From the NCBI GenBank assembly GCA_041399065.1, contig JAWKTN010000003.1, forward strand, positions 62,001-126,000: 64,000 bases of DNA, written 5' to 3'. Shown one piece after another: positions 8,272-17,900 of this stretch. The stretch is from JAGQPD01 sp020426865. Its GTDB lineage: Bacteria; Planctomycetota; Planctomycetia; Pirellulales; Pirellulaceae. Each line of letters starts with the position of its first letter. Position 1 is the first letter of the stretch. The translations under genes and the position numbers were made by a program. The notes under the pieces were generated by a model, which did not search any database, had not been told where the DNA came from, and saw only the letters and a list, made by a program, of their open reading frames with translations.

Positions 8272-11200
8272 ATGGGGGGAAATCAGCTGGTGTATTGTCC
8301 ACGCCTGGGGTGGTGGGTAGTTTGTTTGCTAGCGGTAGCCGTATTGGCAGGTGGTTGCTCACGCACCCGGTACCGTATGCGAGCCGACGCCGAAACGTAT
8401 TCCATTCTTAACGCACGCACTCAGTGCGCGCCGTGGTGGGTGCAGTGCGGATTCAACGTGATGCCCCATCCCGAATCAAGGTTTTACGACTCTTCGCCAA
8501 TCGACGACCCGCTGCTCCCCTGCCCTGGCCCCAAACTTTACGATTACCAACTGCCGTTCGTACCCGAGCGAGATCCATCGCGATTCTCGGTTGCGGATCA
8601 TGGCGCCCCGGAAGCCAGCTCCCAAGACGATTCCCCAACTGATTCGACGTCCAACACCGAATCCGAATCCGAATCGGCGCAACGCCAAGGGAGGGGAGGG
8701 CGGCTGCAGCGGCTGATTGGTTTCGCCGACGACTCCTACGTCATACCGGCAAGCGCCGAGCAATCCTCCGGCGAGCAACCGCGTGACATTGACGAGCGGC
8801 AGGACATCGACAATGAGCGAGAACAGGACGCCGATGCCCCGGAATCCGATCCTGCGAAGAAGTACACGAGGGACGCGGTCCTCGAAGAAACGCAAGGCCA
8901 GCTACAAATCGCGAAGATCCCTAAGGACGCCTGGCGATCCTTGCCACAAAAGTGCTTGGTGCGAATGTTTGAATTCCAAAGTGTTCGCGACGAATACGCA
9001 CGTACGGAGGGGAAGCCACCTGGCGAATCGCAATTGGACGATGCACAGCGACTGGCATTGGAAGACATCTTGGAATTGTCACTGATCAACAGCCGCGAGT
9101 ATCAAACGCAAAAAGAATTCCTCTATGCCGTCGCCCTGCGATTGACGCTCGAGCGATACGCGTATCAGATGAAGTTCACGTTCGGCGGCACTGGCACAGA
9201 CCTCAACTATTCGCACAATCGTGCTGGAGGCACCACGGTCAATGGCATGACCATCAACAGCGGCCTGTCGATCGACAAGATGTTATCCACGGGGGGCGAC
9301 TTCATTGCTCAATTCGCCAATGACGTGGTGTTGACATTTAATGGGGCAAGTGGCTTTGAGGCCCGTGCCGGTTCGAGACTTGTCGGACGGTTTGAACAGG
9401 CGATTTTCCAGCGCGATGTTCGATTTGAAAGTCTGACGCAATCGGAACGCGACGTGATTTACGCCGCACGCGATTTCGCCCGATTCCGCAAGCAATTCTT
9501 CAGCGATCGAGCTCAGGACTATTACAACCTGCTGCTGGCATACCGAAACATTGAGATTCGATCGCAGGATTTCTTCAGTAACCTGCGAGGCTTCAACCAG
9601 GCTCGAGCCGAATACGACGCGGGACAGCTGCCTCGGTTTCAAGTCGATCAATTCGAACAGCAGGTGCTCGAGAGCCGCCGAACACTTATCGAAAACTGCG
9701 TGCGACTCGAAAGCAGTTTCGACAATCTTAAGCTGCGAATGGGATTGCCGCCAGAAATGCCCATCAATCTGGACATTCGCGAATTGGAGGCGATCACTCA
9801 ACGGGATGAAGGGACGGTCTCTGAAGAACTGCTCCGCCGAGCGCGTCGCAATTTGGCCAACGAACGGGAGCAGGCCGGTGCCGACGAAAATGTGTTGCTC
9901 AATGGAGCCATCGTTTTGGTCAACCGCGCGTTGAACTTAATCGAAGTCCGCTCGCGAGGTCGCACAACTCCAAAGACGGCAACGGCATTTCGGCAGGTCC
10001 AGGCCGAGCTGTTGGCACACGAGTCGCGGCTACTGGTGCGGCTGAGTCGTGACCTGGTCGACGCGGACTCACAAGCCACGTTGACACCACCACCGCTGCA
10101 GGTCTACTTTCGCACAATGGAACTCGTCGAGGCGCAGCTTACGCTCGTGGAGCGACTGCTGATCGTGGCTGACTGGCGAGAAGTCCCCGCCCGCAAACGC
10201 GAGCCAATTATCGAAACGCTCGAGAGACTGCACGAACAGTACGAAAAGATTGTGGCGGAGCTTGAATCGGCTGTGGAGACGGCGGAAGAGAATCGGCAGG
10301 CAGCCAACCTACAGGCGTTCGTCAATTCCAGCCGGCAACTACTCACCGCGGTGGATAAACTGGCCAACGACGCTGAGCAGATGTTGGGAGTCAACCCTCA
10401 AATTCGAGACGAACAGCGGACAATGATTATCGCCGATATTGACCGCATCGCCGATATGACGTCTCAGCTGTTCGAAGAAGGTACCAAAGGCCTGGCACCA
10501 ATTGAGATTGACGCCGACGACGCCATGCTAACGGCGCTGTCGCAGCGCTACGATGTGATGAATGCTTACGGAGATCTCGCGGACGCCTGGAGACAAATCA
10601 AATACCGAGGGGACGACCTGAAATCGATCCTAAACCTCTCGGCGTCACAGACCATTCGCACGCCGGCGGACGCCAATCGACCATTCGACTTCAGTTTCGA
10701 CGATAGTCAGACGAGTTTGGGGATTTCTTTTGACGCTCCCTTCAACCGCCGCAGTCAGCGTAATACGTTTCGATTGTCCCTCATCAATTACAACGTGGCC
10801 CTGCGGGCACTGATTGCACTGCAGGACAATATCAAGCTGAACATCCGCAACGACCTTCGGCAGTTGGACCTTGTGCAACAGCAGTACGAGATCAACGTCG
10901 CGAGTGCCGCACTGGCCTACGAACGAGTCGTAACGACGCGATTGCAGCTGAGATTGGGCGTGCAAAATGTTACGGCTCGTGACGTGCTGGAATCGCAGCG
11001 AGCCTATACGGCATCGCTGTCGTCGGTCGCTCAAGGACATATCGATTACATTGGAAATCGCATACAACTCTTTTTAGATCTGGAATTGTTGCAAGTCGAT
11101 GACAGCGGCTTCTGGCCGGAAACGTACAACGACAGCTTCCAGCCAATCCCGCAGATCTTCCCGCCCGCCTGTAGCGGCCCCGCCTACGGCTTCTTGGTAC

Positions 11201-11439
11201 CGGGACTTTGGTATTCCGACTGCATCCGCCGGATGGAGTGTATCCCATATTGTTACCCGCAAGTTCACCAACACACTGACGCTGCCGATGAAGCCGCCGA
11301 GGAATCCGCTAGTAGTATCCTGGAAGCTGGCCCGGACTCGACCAACGAGACCCAGCGAAAGTCGGGTCCGGGCCCTTCGACCGACACATCACAGGTCACG
11401 CCGCAGCCAGGGATGGAGCTGCTGCCGTCTCCCGATTAA
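8272..11439 (+). CDS. TolC-family outer membrane lipoprotein, enlarged
   Basis: A 1055-residue protein with an N-terminal hydrophobic segment ending in a lipobox (VLAGGC, Cys29), so it should be lipid-anchored. The body from about residue 260 has TolC/OEP features: an early NSREYQTQKEF helix, repeated Gln/Leu-rich coiled helices, and a second repeat near the C-terminus (RNDLRQLDLVQQQYEIN, then LAYERVVTTRLQLRLGVQN). TolC proteins form outer membrane exit ducts for pumps and type I secretion. It is about twice the usual length: an acidic, Ser/Asp-rich linker (residues about 95-215) follows the anchor, and an extra helical block (about 510-740) separates the two halves. No inner-membrane pump is next to it; a HlyD-type protein lies far away at 61-62.4 kb. 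The start has no clear ribosome binding site. Confidence 0.85.
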   Translation: MGGNQLVYCPRLGWWVVCLLAVAVLAGGCSRTRYRMRADAETYSILNARTQCAPWWVQCGFNVMPHPESRFYDSSPIDDPLLPCPGPKLYDYQLPFVPERDPSRFSVADHGAPEASSQDDSPTDSTSNTESESESAQRQGRGGRLQRLIGFADDSYVIPASAEQSSGEQPRDIDERQDIDNEREQDADAPESDPAKKYTRDAVLEETQGQLQIAKIPKDAWRSLPQKCLVRMFEFQSVRDEYARTEGKPPGESQLDDAQRLALEDILELSLINSREYQTQKEFLYAVALRLTLERYAYQMKFTFGGTGTDLNYSHNRAGGTTVNGMTINSGLSIDKMLSTGGDFIAQFANDVVLTFNGASGFEARAGSRLVGRFEQAIFQRDVRFESLTQSERDVIYAARDFARFRKQFFSDRAQDYYNLLLAYRNIEIRSQDFFSNLRGFNQARAEYDAGQLPRFQVDQFEQQVLESRRTLIENCVRLESSFDNLKLRMGLPPEMPINLDIRELEAITQRDEGTVSEELLRRARRNLANEREQAGADENVLLNGAIVLVNRALNLIEVRSRGRTTPKTATAFRQVQAELLAHESRLLVRLSRDLVDADSQATLTPPPLQVYFRTMELVEAQLTLVERLLIVADWREVPARKREPIIETLERLHEQYEKIVAELESAVETAEENRQAANLQAFVNSSRQLLTAVDKLANDAEQMLGVNPQIRDEQRTMIIADIDRIADMTSQLFEEGTKGLAPIEIDADDAMLTALSQRYDVMNAYGDLADAWRQIKYRGDDLKSILNLSASQTIRTPADANRPFDFSFDDSQTSLGISFDAPFNRRSQRNTFRLSLINYNVALRALIALQDNIKLNIRNDLRQLDLVQQQYEINVASAALAYERVVTTRLQLRLGVQNVTARDVLESQRAYTASLSSVAQGHIDYIGNRIQLFLDLELLQVDDSGFWPETYNDSFQPIPQIFPPACSGPAYGFLVPGLWYSDCIRRMECIPYCYPQVHQHTDAADEAAEESASSILEAGPDSTNETQRKSGPGPSTDTSQVTPQPGMELLPSPD

Positions 11440-11453
11440 CGGAACTAACACGC

Positions 11454-11492
11454 AAAAAAAGCCGGTGGAACGAAAAGCACGCCCCACCGGCT
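11454..11492 (-). terminator. Intrinsic terminator of the PEP-CTERM gene
   Basis: On the minus strand a perfect 9-bp stem AGCCGGTGG / CCACCGGCT is followed directly by a run of T residues. It lies about 40 bases behind the stop codon of the PEP-CTERM gene. On the plus strand the stem is followed only by CTCTCTCGG, so it serves the convergent TolC gene less well. Confidence 0.9.
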
Positions 11493-11532
11493 CTCTCGGT
11501 GATTGTACGAAACCGCAAGGAAAGGTTAACGA

Positions 11533-12219
11533 CTAACGACGTCGTGCCTTCGCTGCCATTGCCAAGGTCGCCAACAAGAAGAGACCGCCCATCGCCGGCT
11601 CAGGAACCTGGCGAACGACAACGGCGCTCAAACCAGGGTCCGTGGCACCGCTCAAGTTGACCAATTGGCTTACATCATCAGCCGTAAACACCCCAATGAC
11701 CGAACCTACACCTTCGCGCGAAAGTGGATCGGTGGCGTGACCGTTTCCGTCGTCCAACGTCTGTGTACGAGTACGGCAGCAACTACGTCGATCAGCCGCT
11801 GCGATGAATTGAACCTGATACTGGACCCCAGGTGTCAAATCGGTCAATTGGAATGGCAAGTTTACGTCAGTACCTCCCAACCAACTGTGGCTGTTGAGAA
11901 TCTGATCCAGATCGGCGTTTCCTGACGCACCACCGTCACCGGTGTAGAACGAACCGGAGGCACTTCCAAGTCCGTCCTGACGGAAAGCTTCAAACGTGAT
12001 CGTCTCACGAGAATTCGTGACCGAGACCGATGCAAAACTTCCGGCGGGATCTTCGCCCACGTTCAATGCGTAAAGAATCGGTCCACCCGGAGCCAGATCT
12101 TCCGCACCATTCGTCATGTCGATGTTGAACACCGACTGCCAAGCAATGTCGGCCGCTCGGCTGACCCCCGCCGACACCGCCAACGCGCAAAGACACGCAA
12201 TACACCATTTCATCTTCAT
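11533..12219 (-). CDS. PEP-CTERM sorting domain protein
   Basis: A 228-residue secreted protein. It opens with a signal peptide (MKMKWCIACLCALAVSAGVSRA) and closes with VPEPAMGGLFLLATLAMAAKARRR, the Val-Pro-Glu-Pro motif, hydrophobic helix and Arg cluster of the PEP-CTERM signal recognised by exosortase. The middle is Gly/Ser/Thr-rich and probably beta-sandwich-like, with no catalytic motif that I recognise. ATG 12219 is chosen because GGAG lies eight bases upstream and the signal peptide begins there; the frame extends to 12276. A strong terminator follows, so it is a single-gene transcript. No exosortase gene is in the window. Confidence 0.85.
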   Translation of the reverse strand: MKMKWCIACLCALAVSAGVSRAADIAWQSVFNIDMTNGAEDLAPGGPILYALNVGEDPAGSFASVSVTNSRETITFEAFRQDGLGSASGSFYTGDGGASGNADLDQILNSHSWLGGTDVNLPFQLTDLTPGVQYQVQFIAAADRRSCCRTRTQTLDDGNGHATDPLSREGVGSVIGVFTADDVSQLVNLSGATDPGLSAVVVRQVPEPAMGGLFLLATLAMAAKARRR

Positions 12220-12320
12220 TAGCTTTTCTCCAAGCTGCGAAACAAGAAATCTGAAAAGTACGTCGTAGTAATTCAACCGGTGTCGAACATCAATGACATG
12301 AAGACGACCGACTTATCGTA

Positions 12321-12339
12321 ACTACCCTCAACTGGTAGT
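12321..12339. repeat. Short inverted repeat upstream of the PEP-CTERM gene
   Basis: ACTACC and GGTAGT arms separated by seven bases, about 100 bases before the PEP-CTERM start. It could be an operator or part of the leader RNA. The rest of the 277-base gap to the next gene shows nothing else I can support. Confidence 0.3.
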
Positions 12340-12496
12340 GCTAGCAGAAAAATGACGATTTCGTGAAGTTCTCAATGGCTGCGCCAAGCAAAAAATGGCG
12401 GCTTTTCAACTAAGTGGAGACGGGCCTTGGCAGCCGACGGTGCGGCCGGACCTGACACAATTCAGGTATTTTTTTCTTGACAGATGCTCCGGTGGC

Positions 12497-13747
12497 CTAT
12501 CGTTTCCGCTTGCCGTCGAGCAGACAACTGACGTTCACATCACCCAGGACGTTGATGGTCGTTCGACAGCGGTCGAGGAACCAATCGACGGTCAGGAGCA
12601 TCGCGATGTATTCGGTGGGTAGTTTTACGGCGGTAAAGACGAGGGTCATGGTGACCAGCCCTGCCTCAGGAATACCGGCAGCGCCAACGGAGGCGATAAT
12701 CGAGGTCAGCACAATCAGCATCTGCTGGGAGAGGCTCAAGTCGGTGCCGATCAATTGGGCAACGAACAATGCCGCCATGGCCTCATAGAGGGCGGTACCA
12801 TCGTTGTTGAAATTAGCACCGACGAGCGCCCCCAGGCTGGCCGATTCCTCAGAAATCCCCACGTTATCCTTAAGGCATGCATAGGTCACCGGCATTGTGG
12901 CGGTGGAACTGTCCGTGGAGAAGGCCATGACCAGTGCGTCCCGCATGCCACGAAGCACATCCCATGGCCGTGCCCATGACAGAAATTGAATCCGCAGCAG
13001 GTACCACACGGTCTGGAGCGACAGGGCAACGAGCACGGCGACGACAAATGCCAGCATTGCCTTAAATGGCGCAAAACCTTCCGTGCCAATCACCTTCGAG
13101 ACAATGGCCAACACACCAAGTGGCACCAATTGAATGATCCAGTGGAGTACCACCAGGAGTGTGTTGTATCCCACCTCGACCAGATCTTGCACCGTGCCGA
13201 CGGATTTGTCGCGTACGCCGCGTAGCGCAATCCCGAACGCAAGCGCGATAATAATCACACCGATGATATTCTGCTTGTCGCCGAGCGGTCCCAACAGGCT
13301 CTTGGGAACATTTTGCACCAGCAATTCCCAGGGATTCACACCTGTGTCTTGCTGTTCCACGGTCGCGGGGGGCGCAACGACGCCCCATCGGCCCGGTTGC
13401 AGGGAATTGGCCACACCCAATCCGATTAGAATAGCAACGGTCGTGTTGAGCACCAGGAGGCCGACCAGGCGCGCTGCCTTTTTGCCGGGAATGGCGGTCG
13501 TCATCAGCACATGCGTGACAGCAACGAGGATCAGCGGCGGTGCCAGGGCCCCGAGAAGCTGCAAGATGATCTTGCTTGGTATTTCCATCACCATCGCACG
13601 TTTGCCGAGCACCAGGCCCAATAGGACGCCGGCGAACATCGCGACAATAATCCGCACGTACAATGGCCAGTTATTCCAGCCACGCCACGCCGCCGCAAGG
13701 ATCGAAGACTTCTGTTTGGGTGTCACGCCTTTTGATTTGGCCGCCAT
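12497..13747 (-). CDS. Dicarboxylate/amino acid:cation symporter (DAACS family)
   Basis: A 416-residue inner membrane protein with about eight hydrophobic segments. It carries the two hallmark motifs of the glutamate/dicarboxylate symporter family: the Ser-rich hairpin STDSSTATMPVT and the NNDGTALYEA segment that matches the NMDGT ion-coupling motif, here with Asn for Met. Such proteins take up glutamate, aspartate, dicarboxylates or neutral amino acids with sodium or protons by an elevator mechanism. The exact substrate cannot be read from sequence; the conserved arginine that selects acidic substrates in the last helix is not evident by eye. It lies 18 bases downstream of the next gene's stop on the same strand, so the two may be co-transcribed. 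Confidence 0.92.
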   Translation of the reverse strand: MAAKSKGVTPKQKSSILAAAWRGWNNWPLYVRIIVAMFAGVLLGLVLGKRAMVMEIPSKIILQLLGALAPPLILVAVTHVLMTTAIPGKKAARLVGLLVLNTTVAILIGLGVANSLQPGRWGVVAPPATVEQQDTGVNPWELLVQNVPKSLLGPLGDKQNIIGVIIIALAFGIALRGVRDKSVGTVQDLVEVGYNTLLVVLHWIIQLVPLGVLAIVSKVIGTEGFAPFKAMLAFVVAVLVALSLQTVWYLLRIQFLSWARPWDVLRGMRDALVMAFSTDSSTATMPVTYACLKDNVGISEESASLGALVGANFNNDGTALYEAMAALFVAQLIGTDLSLSQQMLIVLTSIIASVGAAGIPEAGLVTMTLVFTAVKLPTEYIAMLLTVDWFLDRCRTTINVLGDVNVSCLLDGKRKR

Positions 13748-13765
13748 GCAACAAAGAACTCCCTG

Positions 13766-14755
13766 CTACTTTTCGATGTGATGTTCAAAGAAAAAGACCC
13801 GAGCATCGCCGTCCAAGTCCTCAGGGACTAGCGCCAGGAATCGACCGACGACACACATCCCTTCGGTGGTGATCGGTCGCTGCAATCCATCGACGCGCGG
13901 CAAAGTAATGCGGCGAGTCCGTGTAATGCGACGAGTCCGTGTGTTGGTCGACGTCACATAGAGTTCGACGACGGCCCGAGAATCTTGCGGGTCGACAGGC
14001 AGCGATTTATCAATTCCGCTGGCAATCAGGCATCCTTCCGGAAACAAATCGCCGTCTTTGACAAACTTCCAATCCTGCACGGCCAGTCGCCAGCCACTAT
14101 CCGAAGGACACCAATGCTCGCGGGATACCGTGTGCAGCAGTGTACCGTCCGTCTGCCAAACATGGATCTTCGCGGTGTCCCAATTGGCACCAAAGAGCTG
14201 TCCCTGGTTGCGATTCACGGCCAAGGCGCCGACGTGGTCGTCCACCTCAAAAGCAACTTGTTGAGCCCACATCGCGAGGTCACTGTGTCGATCACGCGTC
14301 AGACGCACGATCACGGACGGTCCACTAGGTTGACTTCGTGCGATCGGTATCCAGAAGTGAGTACCATCGAAGTCGAAGCCGCCAGGATGATCCAGTGTCT
14401 CGGCGGTTTCGCCGTTCGTCCCCGTTTCCAACACACGGCATTCATAGCGATTCGGATCGCGGAGCTCGAACCGGACGAACACCGGCCGCTTGGGCAGTTG
14501 CTCGGTGCGCCCCGTCACATAGATTGACTCGTCGTCAATATACAAGCCCTGCGTGTGAATCGGCACACGCTGCCCCGCAACAGAAACGGCCGGAAGAACC
14601 ACTTCATGGTGCAATGTCCACAGCTCATCTCCCAGAGCATCCGTCGAATTCACAATGATCGTTGCGGCGATCCCAATCCCAAACATCAGCGGCCACGCCA
14701 TCCTGCCCTCACGATGGGATCGCCGGCCAAGTTTCGACTGTCCGAAATGCGACAT
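13766..14755 (-). CDS. Exported protein of unknown function, propeller-like
   Basis: A protein of about 329 residues if it begins at ATG 14755; the frame extends to 14899, but those residues are Cys/Arg-rich and unlikely. An internal hydrophobic segment (MAWPLMFGIGIAATIIVNS) serves as signal peptide or anchor, and ATG 14701 before it is an alternative start. The rest has repeated beta-rich units (TQGLYIDDESIYVTGR, FDFDGTHFWIPIA, DHVGALAVNRNQGQLFGANW, TEGMCVVGRFLALVPEDL) resembling a beta-propeller and possibly the DUF6454 type. An 18-bp tandem duplication inside it gives a TRTRRI repeat. Function unknown. It ends 18 bases before the symporter start, so the pair may form an operon. Confidence 0.7.
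   Translation of the reverse strand: MSHFGQSKLGRRSHREGRMAWPLMFGIGIAATIIVNSTDALGDELWTLHHEVVLPAVSVAGQRVPIHTQGLYIDDESIYVTGRTEQLPKRPVFVRFELRDPNRYECRVLETGTNGETAETLDHPGGFDFDGTHFWIPIARSQPSGPSVIVRLTRDRHSDLAMWAQQVAFEVDDHVGALAVNRNQGQLFGANWDTAKIHVWQTDGTLLHTVSREHWCPSDSGWRLAVQDWKFVKDGDLFPEGCLIASGIDKSLPVDPQDSRAVVELYVTSTNTRTRRITRTRRITLPRVDGLQRPITTEGMCVVGRFLALVPEDLDGDARVFFFEHHIEK
13905..13940. repeat. 18-bp tandem duplication inside a coding region
   Basis: Two copies of GTAATGCGNCGAGTCCGT differing at one base. The unit is a multiple of three, so the frame is kept and it adds a TRTRRI-type repeat to the encoded protein. Confidence 0.85.
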
Positions 14756-14923
14756 TGCTATGATCTTAATCCATGGAATCAAGCGTATTCCGCGCCCCGG
14801 CGAACGACTGTGAGCATTGGCAATCGACCGTCGACGTGCAACGACGTGCCCACATGCTAACGCAGTTGCCCAGCAACGGCAACAATAGCTGCAACACACT
14901 CGTTCCGTATCGACTGCAAGACG

Positions 14924-17900
14924 CTAGACGACGGCGCTCATCCCCAACATCAGATCGTCCAGCTGCGCAAATACCTCATCAACCGACTCGTTGAGCATCG
15001 TCCCATTTGACGAACGAGATTCAAGGTATTCACTTCCAGTAAACTCAGTACCATGTTGGCTAATGTCGATCAACTGCGATAACCGTTCGCCTTCATCGGT
15101 GGGTAGCCAGACGGTGTTGGCAACTTCCGCTTTGCCGAATCCGTCAATCATGTTTGTGGATTCCGCACCGCTGGTAACGACCAGGGCCGTTGCGGCGCCG
15201 CTCCCGCCGCCGGCACCACTTGCACCGGAGTTGTCGAGCGGGGCAGGTGTTAGAACCGCCGGTTGAGAGCTAACTCCACCAGAAAGGTTTCGCAGAATCC
15301 CGGTGCCAGCGGCGGTTCCGTTGCTCGAAAACAGCTCGACATTATTGCCAACGTGTTTCGCCGCGAAGAACAAGACGCCGCCGACTTCGGTCAACTGCGT
15401 GGGATTGGCGCTGACGGCTCCAGATAGGTTCTCGACTAAGACAGTTCCTGCATTGTTGCCGTTGCTCCGGTGCAATTCTCGCTGGCCGCCGACAAGCGTG
15501 GCCGAGAAAAAGACCTGATTCCCAAGGGCCGTCAGTGCCCCTGGATTCGAGCTCACGGAGCCGGAGAGATCCTTAGTGATCTTGGTACCGCTCGACGAAC
15601 CATTGCTAACGAACAGTTCGCGATTCCCGTTGCTGTGGATGGCAGTAAAGAAGACTCGGTTTCCGACAGCGGTGAGTTGTTGCGGGTCGGCGCTGGTGGC
15701 CCCAGTGAGATTTCTTACCATCAGTGTGCCAGCACTTGTTCCGTTACTTTTGTGCAATTCACGCTGGCCATTGCTCAAGAGTGCGGAAAAGTACAGCAGT
15801 GCTCCGACCGCAGTTAATTCCTGAGGATCGGATGCCGCTGCGCCGGCCAGGTCCTTTACGAGCACCGTCCCGCCACGAAACCCGTTGCTCTTGAACAATT
15901 CTCGGTCACCGTCCGCCTTGGCGGCCGAGAAATAGAGCGTATTGCCCGCCACCGTCAGGCCTTTGGGGTCGGCGCTGACCGATCCCGAGAGATTTGACAC
16001 CAGTTTTGTTCCCGCGACCGTGCCGTTGGATTGAAACAACTCCCGTTGGCCGTTGGCCAGTTTCGCCGTGAAATACAGTTGGTTCTTGTAAGCGGTCAAT
16101 TCGAGCGGCACTGAACTGACAGTTCCGGAGAGGTTTCGCACAAGTCTCGTGCCCGTCGCCGTCCCGTCGCTCACGAACAGTTCGCGTTGGCCATTGGCGA
16201 GCAGCGCGGTAAAGTACAAATGGTCTCCCACGGCGGTCAACTGTTTGGGGTCGGCGGACGTTGCGCCTGACAGATTTGCGACAATGCCGGTTCCAGCCGC
16301 GGTACCATTCGATCGATACAATTCGCGTTGACCACTCGCATCTTCAGCCGTAAAAAAAAGTGTGTCCCCCACCATTGTCAGCTCTTGGGGATCGGAGCTT
16401 GTCGTGCCGCCTAGATTCTTGACGAGTTTCGTACCAGCGGCAGTCCCAGTACTGACGAACAACTCCCGCTGGTCCGCCGTAAGCTTGGCGGTGAAGAAGA
16501 ATCGCCGTTCACCGGTTACGGAGATGTCGTCGAACGCAAATCCATCTCCCGTCACATCGTTCGCGCCAAATTGCTGAAACTTGATTTGCAGATTCCGCCC
16601 AAGCGTCAGACCCTTGTTCTTCGCAACCGCCGAAATGTTGATCGGACCAAACTTCGAATAGGAGTTCTTGCTGGTCGTACCAACGAGGTTGACCAACCGA
16701 TGCCAGGTAACTCCATCGACACTAAAAGCAACACCGTCTGAATTGTGCGAACCGGTGAACGATAGTGGCATCGAATGGTTGTTGTCGTTGAATTCTTTTT
16801 GCCAGAACGTCAACTTTACATTCGATATCCCTGCCGCATCAACGTTGAGTATCAGTTCGTTGAGGCCCGTTTCGGAGCGATTGCCGCTATCCATACGCAG
16901 ATGTCGATTACCACGCGGGCCGTTCTGTGTGGTAACGAGTGTGCGGGAATCTCCCGTGCCGTTGATTTGGAAGTACGCAGGCAGATCGCCATTGTTGAAG
17001 TTTTCCGTCACGGGAATAGTAGCCCGAGTGGGATCGCCAAAAATGGCGTCCCAAGCGTTAATGAGTCCCCATCCGGTGTACGCATCGAAGCCGGGAGCTC
17101 CAATATCGGTAGCGGTGGAGATCAACGCGTTGTAAACATCATTTGGCTTGAAGTTGGGGTTGGCGTCCAACACAAGTGCCGCGATGGCGGCCGCGTGCGG
17201 GGCAGCGGCAGACGTCCCGGTGAAGTTGGGTTTGCCGTTACCATCCAAATCCGAACCGAAAAAGGTCGTATCCGTACCTTGTATCGCCGCAATCTGCGGG
17301 GCAAACCGAAAGTCGACATTCGTCAATCGATTGCCATTGTCGTCAAAGAGAATAGTCGCCAGTCCCTGAGAGGAAAACTCTGTCGGTTGATCCCGATCCC
17401 AGTAGTGCACCGCGCCGACACCCAATCCGCGCGTCGTCGCACCATGTGGCACAACCGTGGGACTATTCGTAGCATATTCCTGAAACACGATACCCGAATT
17501 ACCGTTGCGACCATAGTTGACATACTTGATCAGCCCTGGCTGCGGCCCAGCCGCCAGCTGAATAAGGACGTCAAACTGCTGAATCGTGCTCGATTGATTG
17601 GTAAAACGCAAAATCTCACGGGGCGTCTGATTGGAGATATTCGAGTCGAACGAAGAAGCAACCACCGTGTTCGTTCCAGCCGCCAACAAGAAGATGTTCA
17701 AATCTGTATCGACACCATTGGTCGTAAAAAATGGATCGTCCCATTGAAGTGTCAATACGATGTTCGCGTTTGCTGGAATACTGATTCGCTGCCGAGTGTC
17801 GATACCGAAAGACGGATCAAAGTCATGAAAGAATCCGGGGAATGCCGGATCGAAAGCGGCGCCAAAATTGCCTGTTCGATAGGCCTGATCTTCCAGGTTG

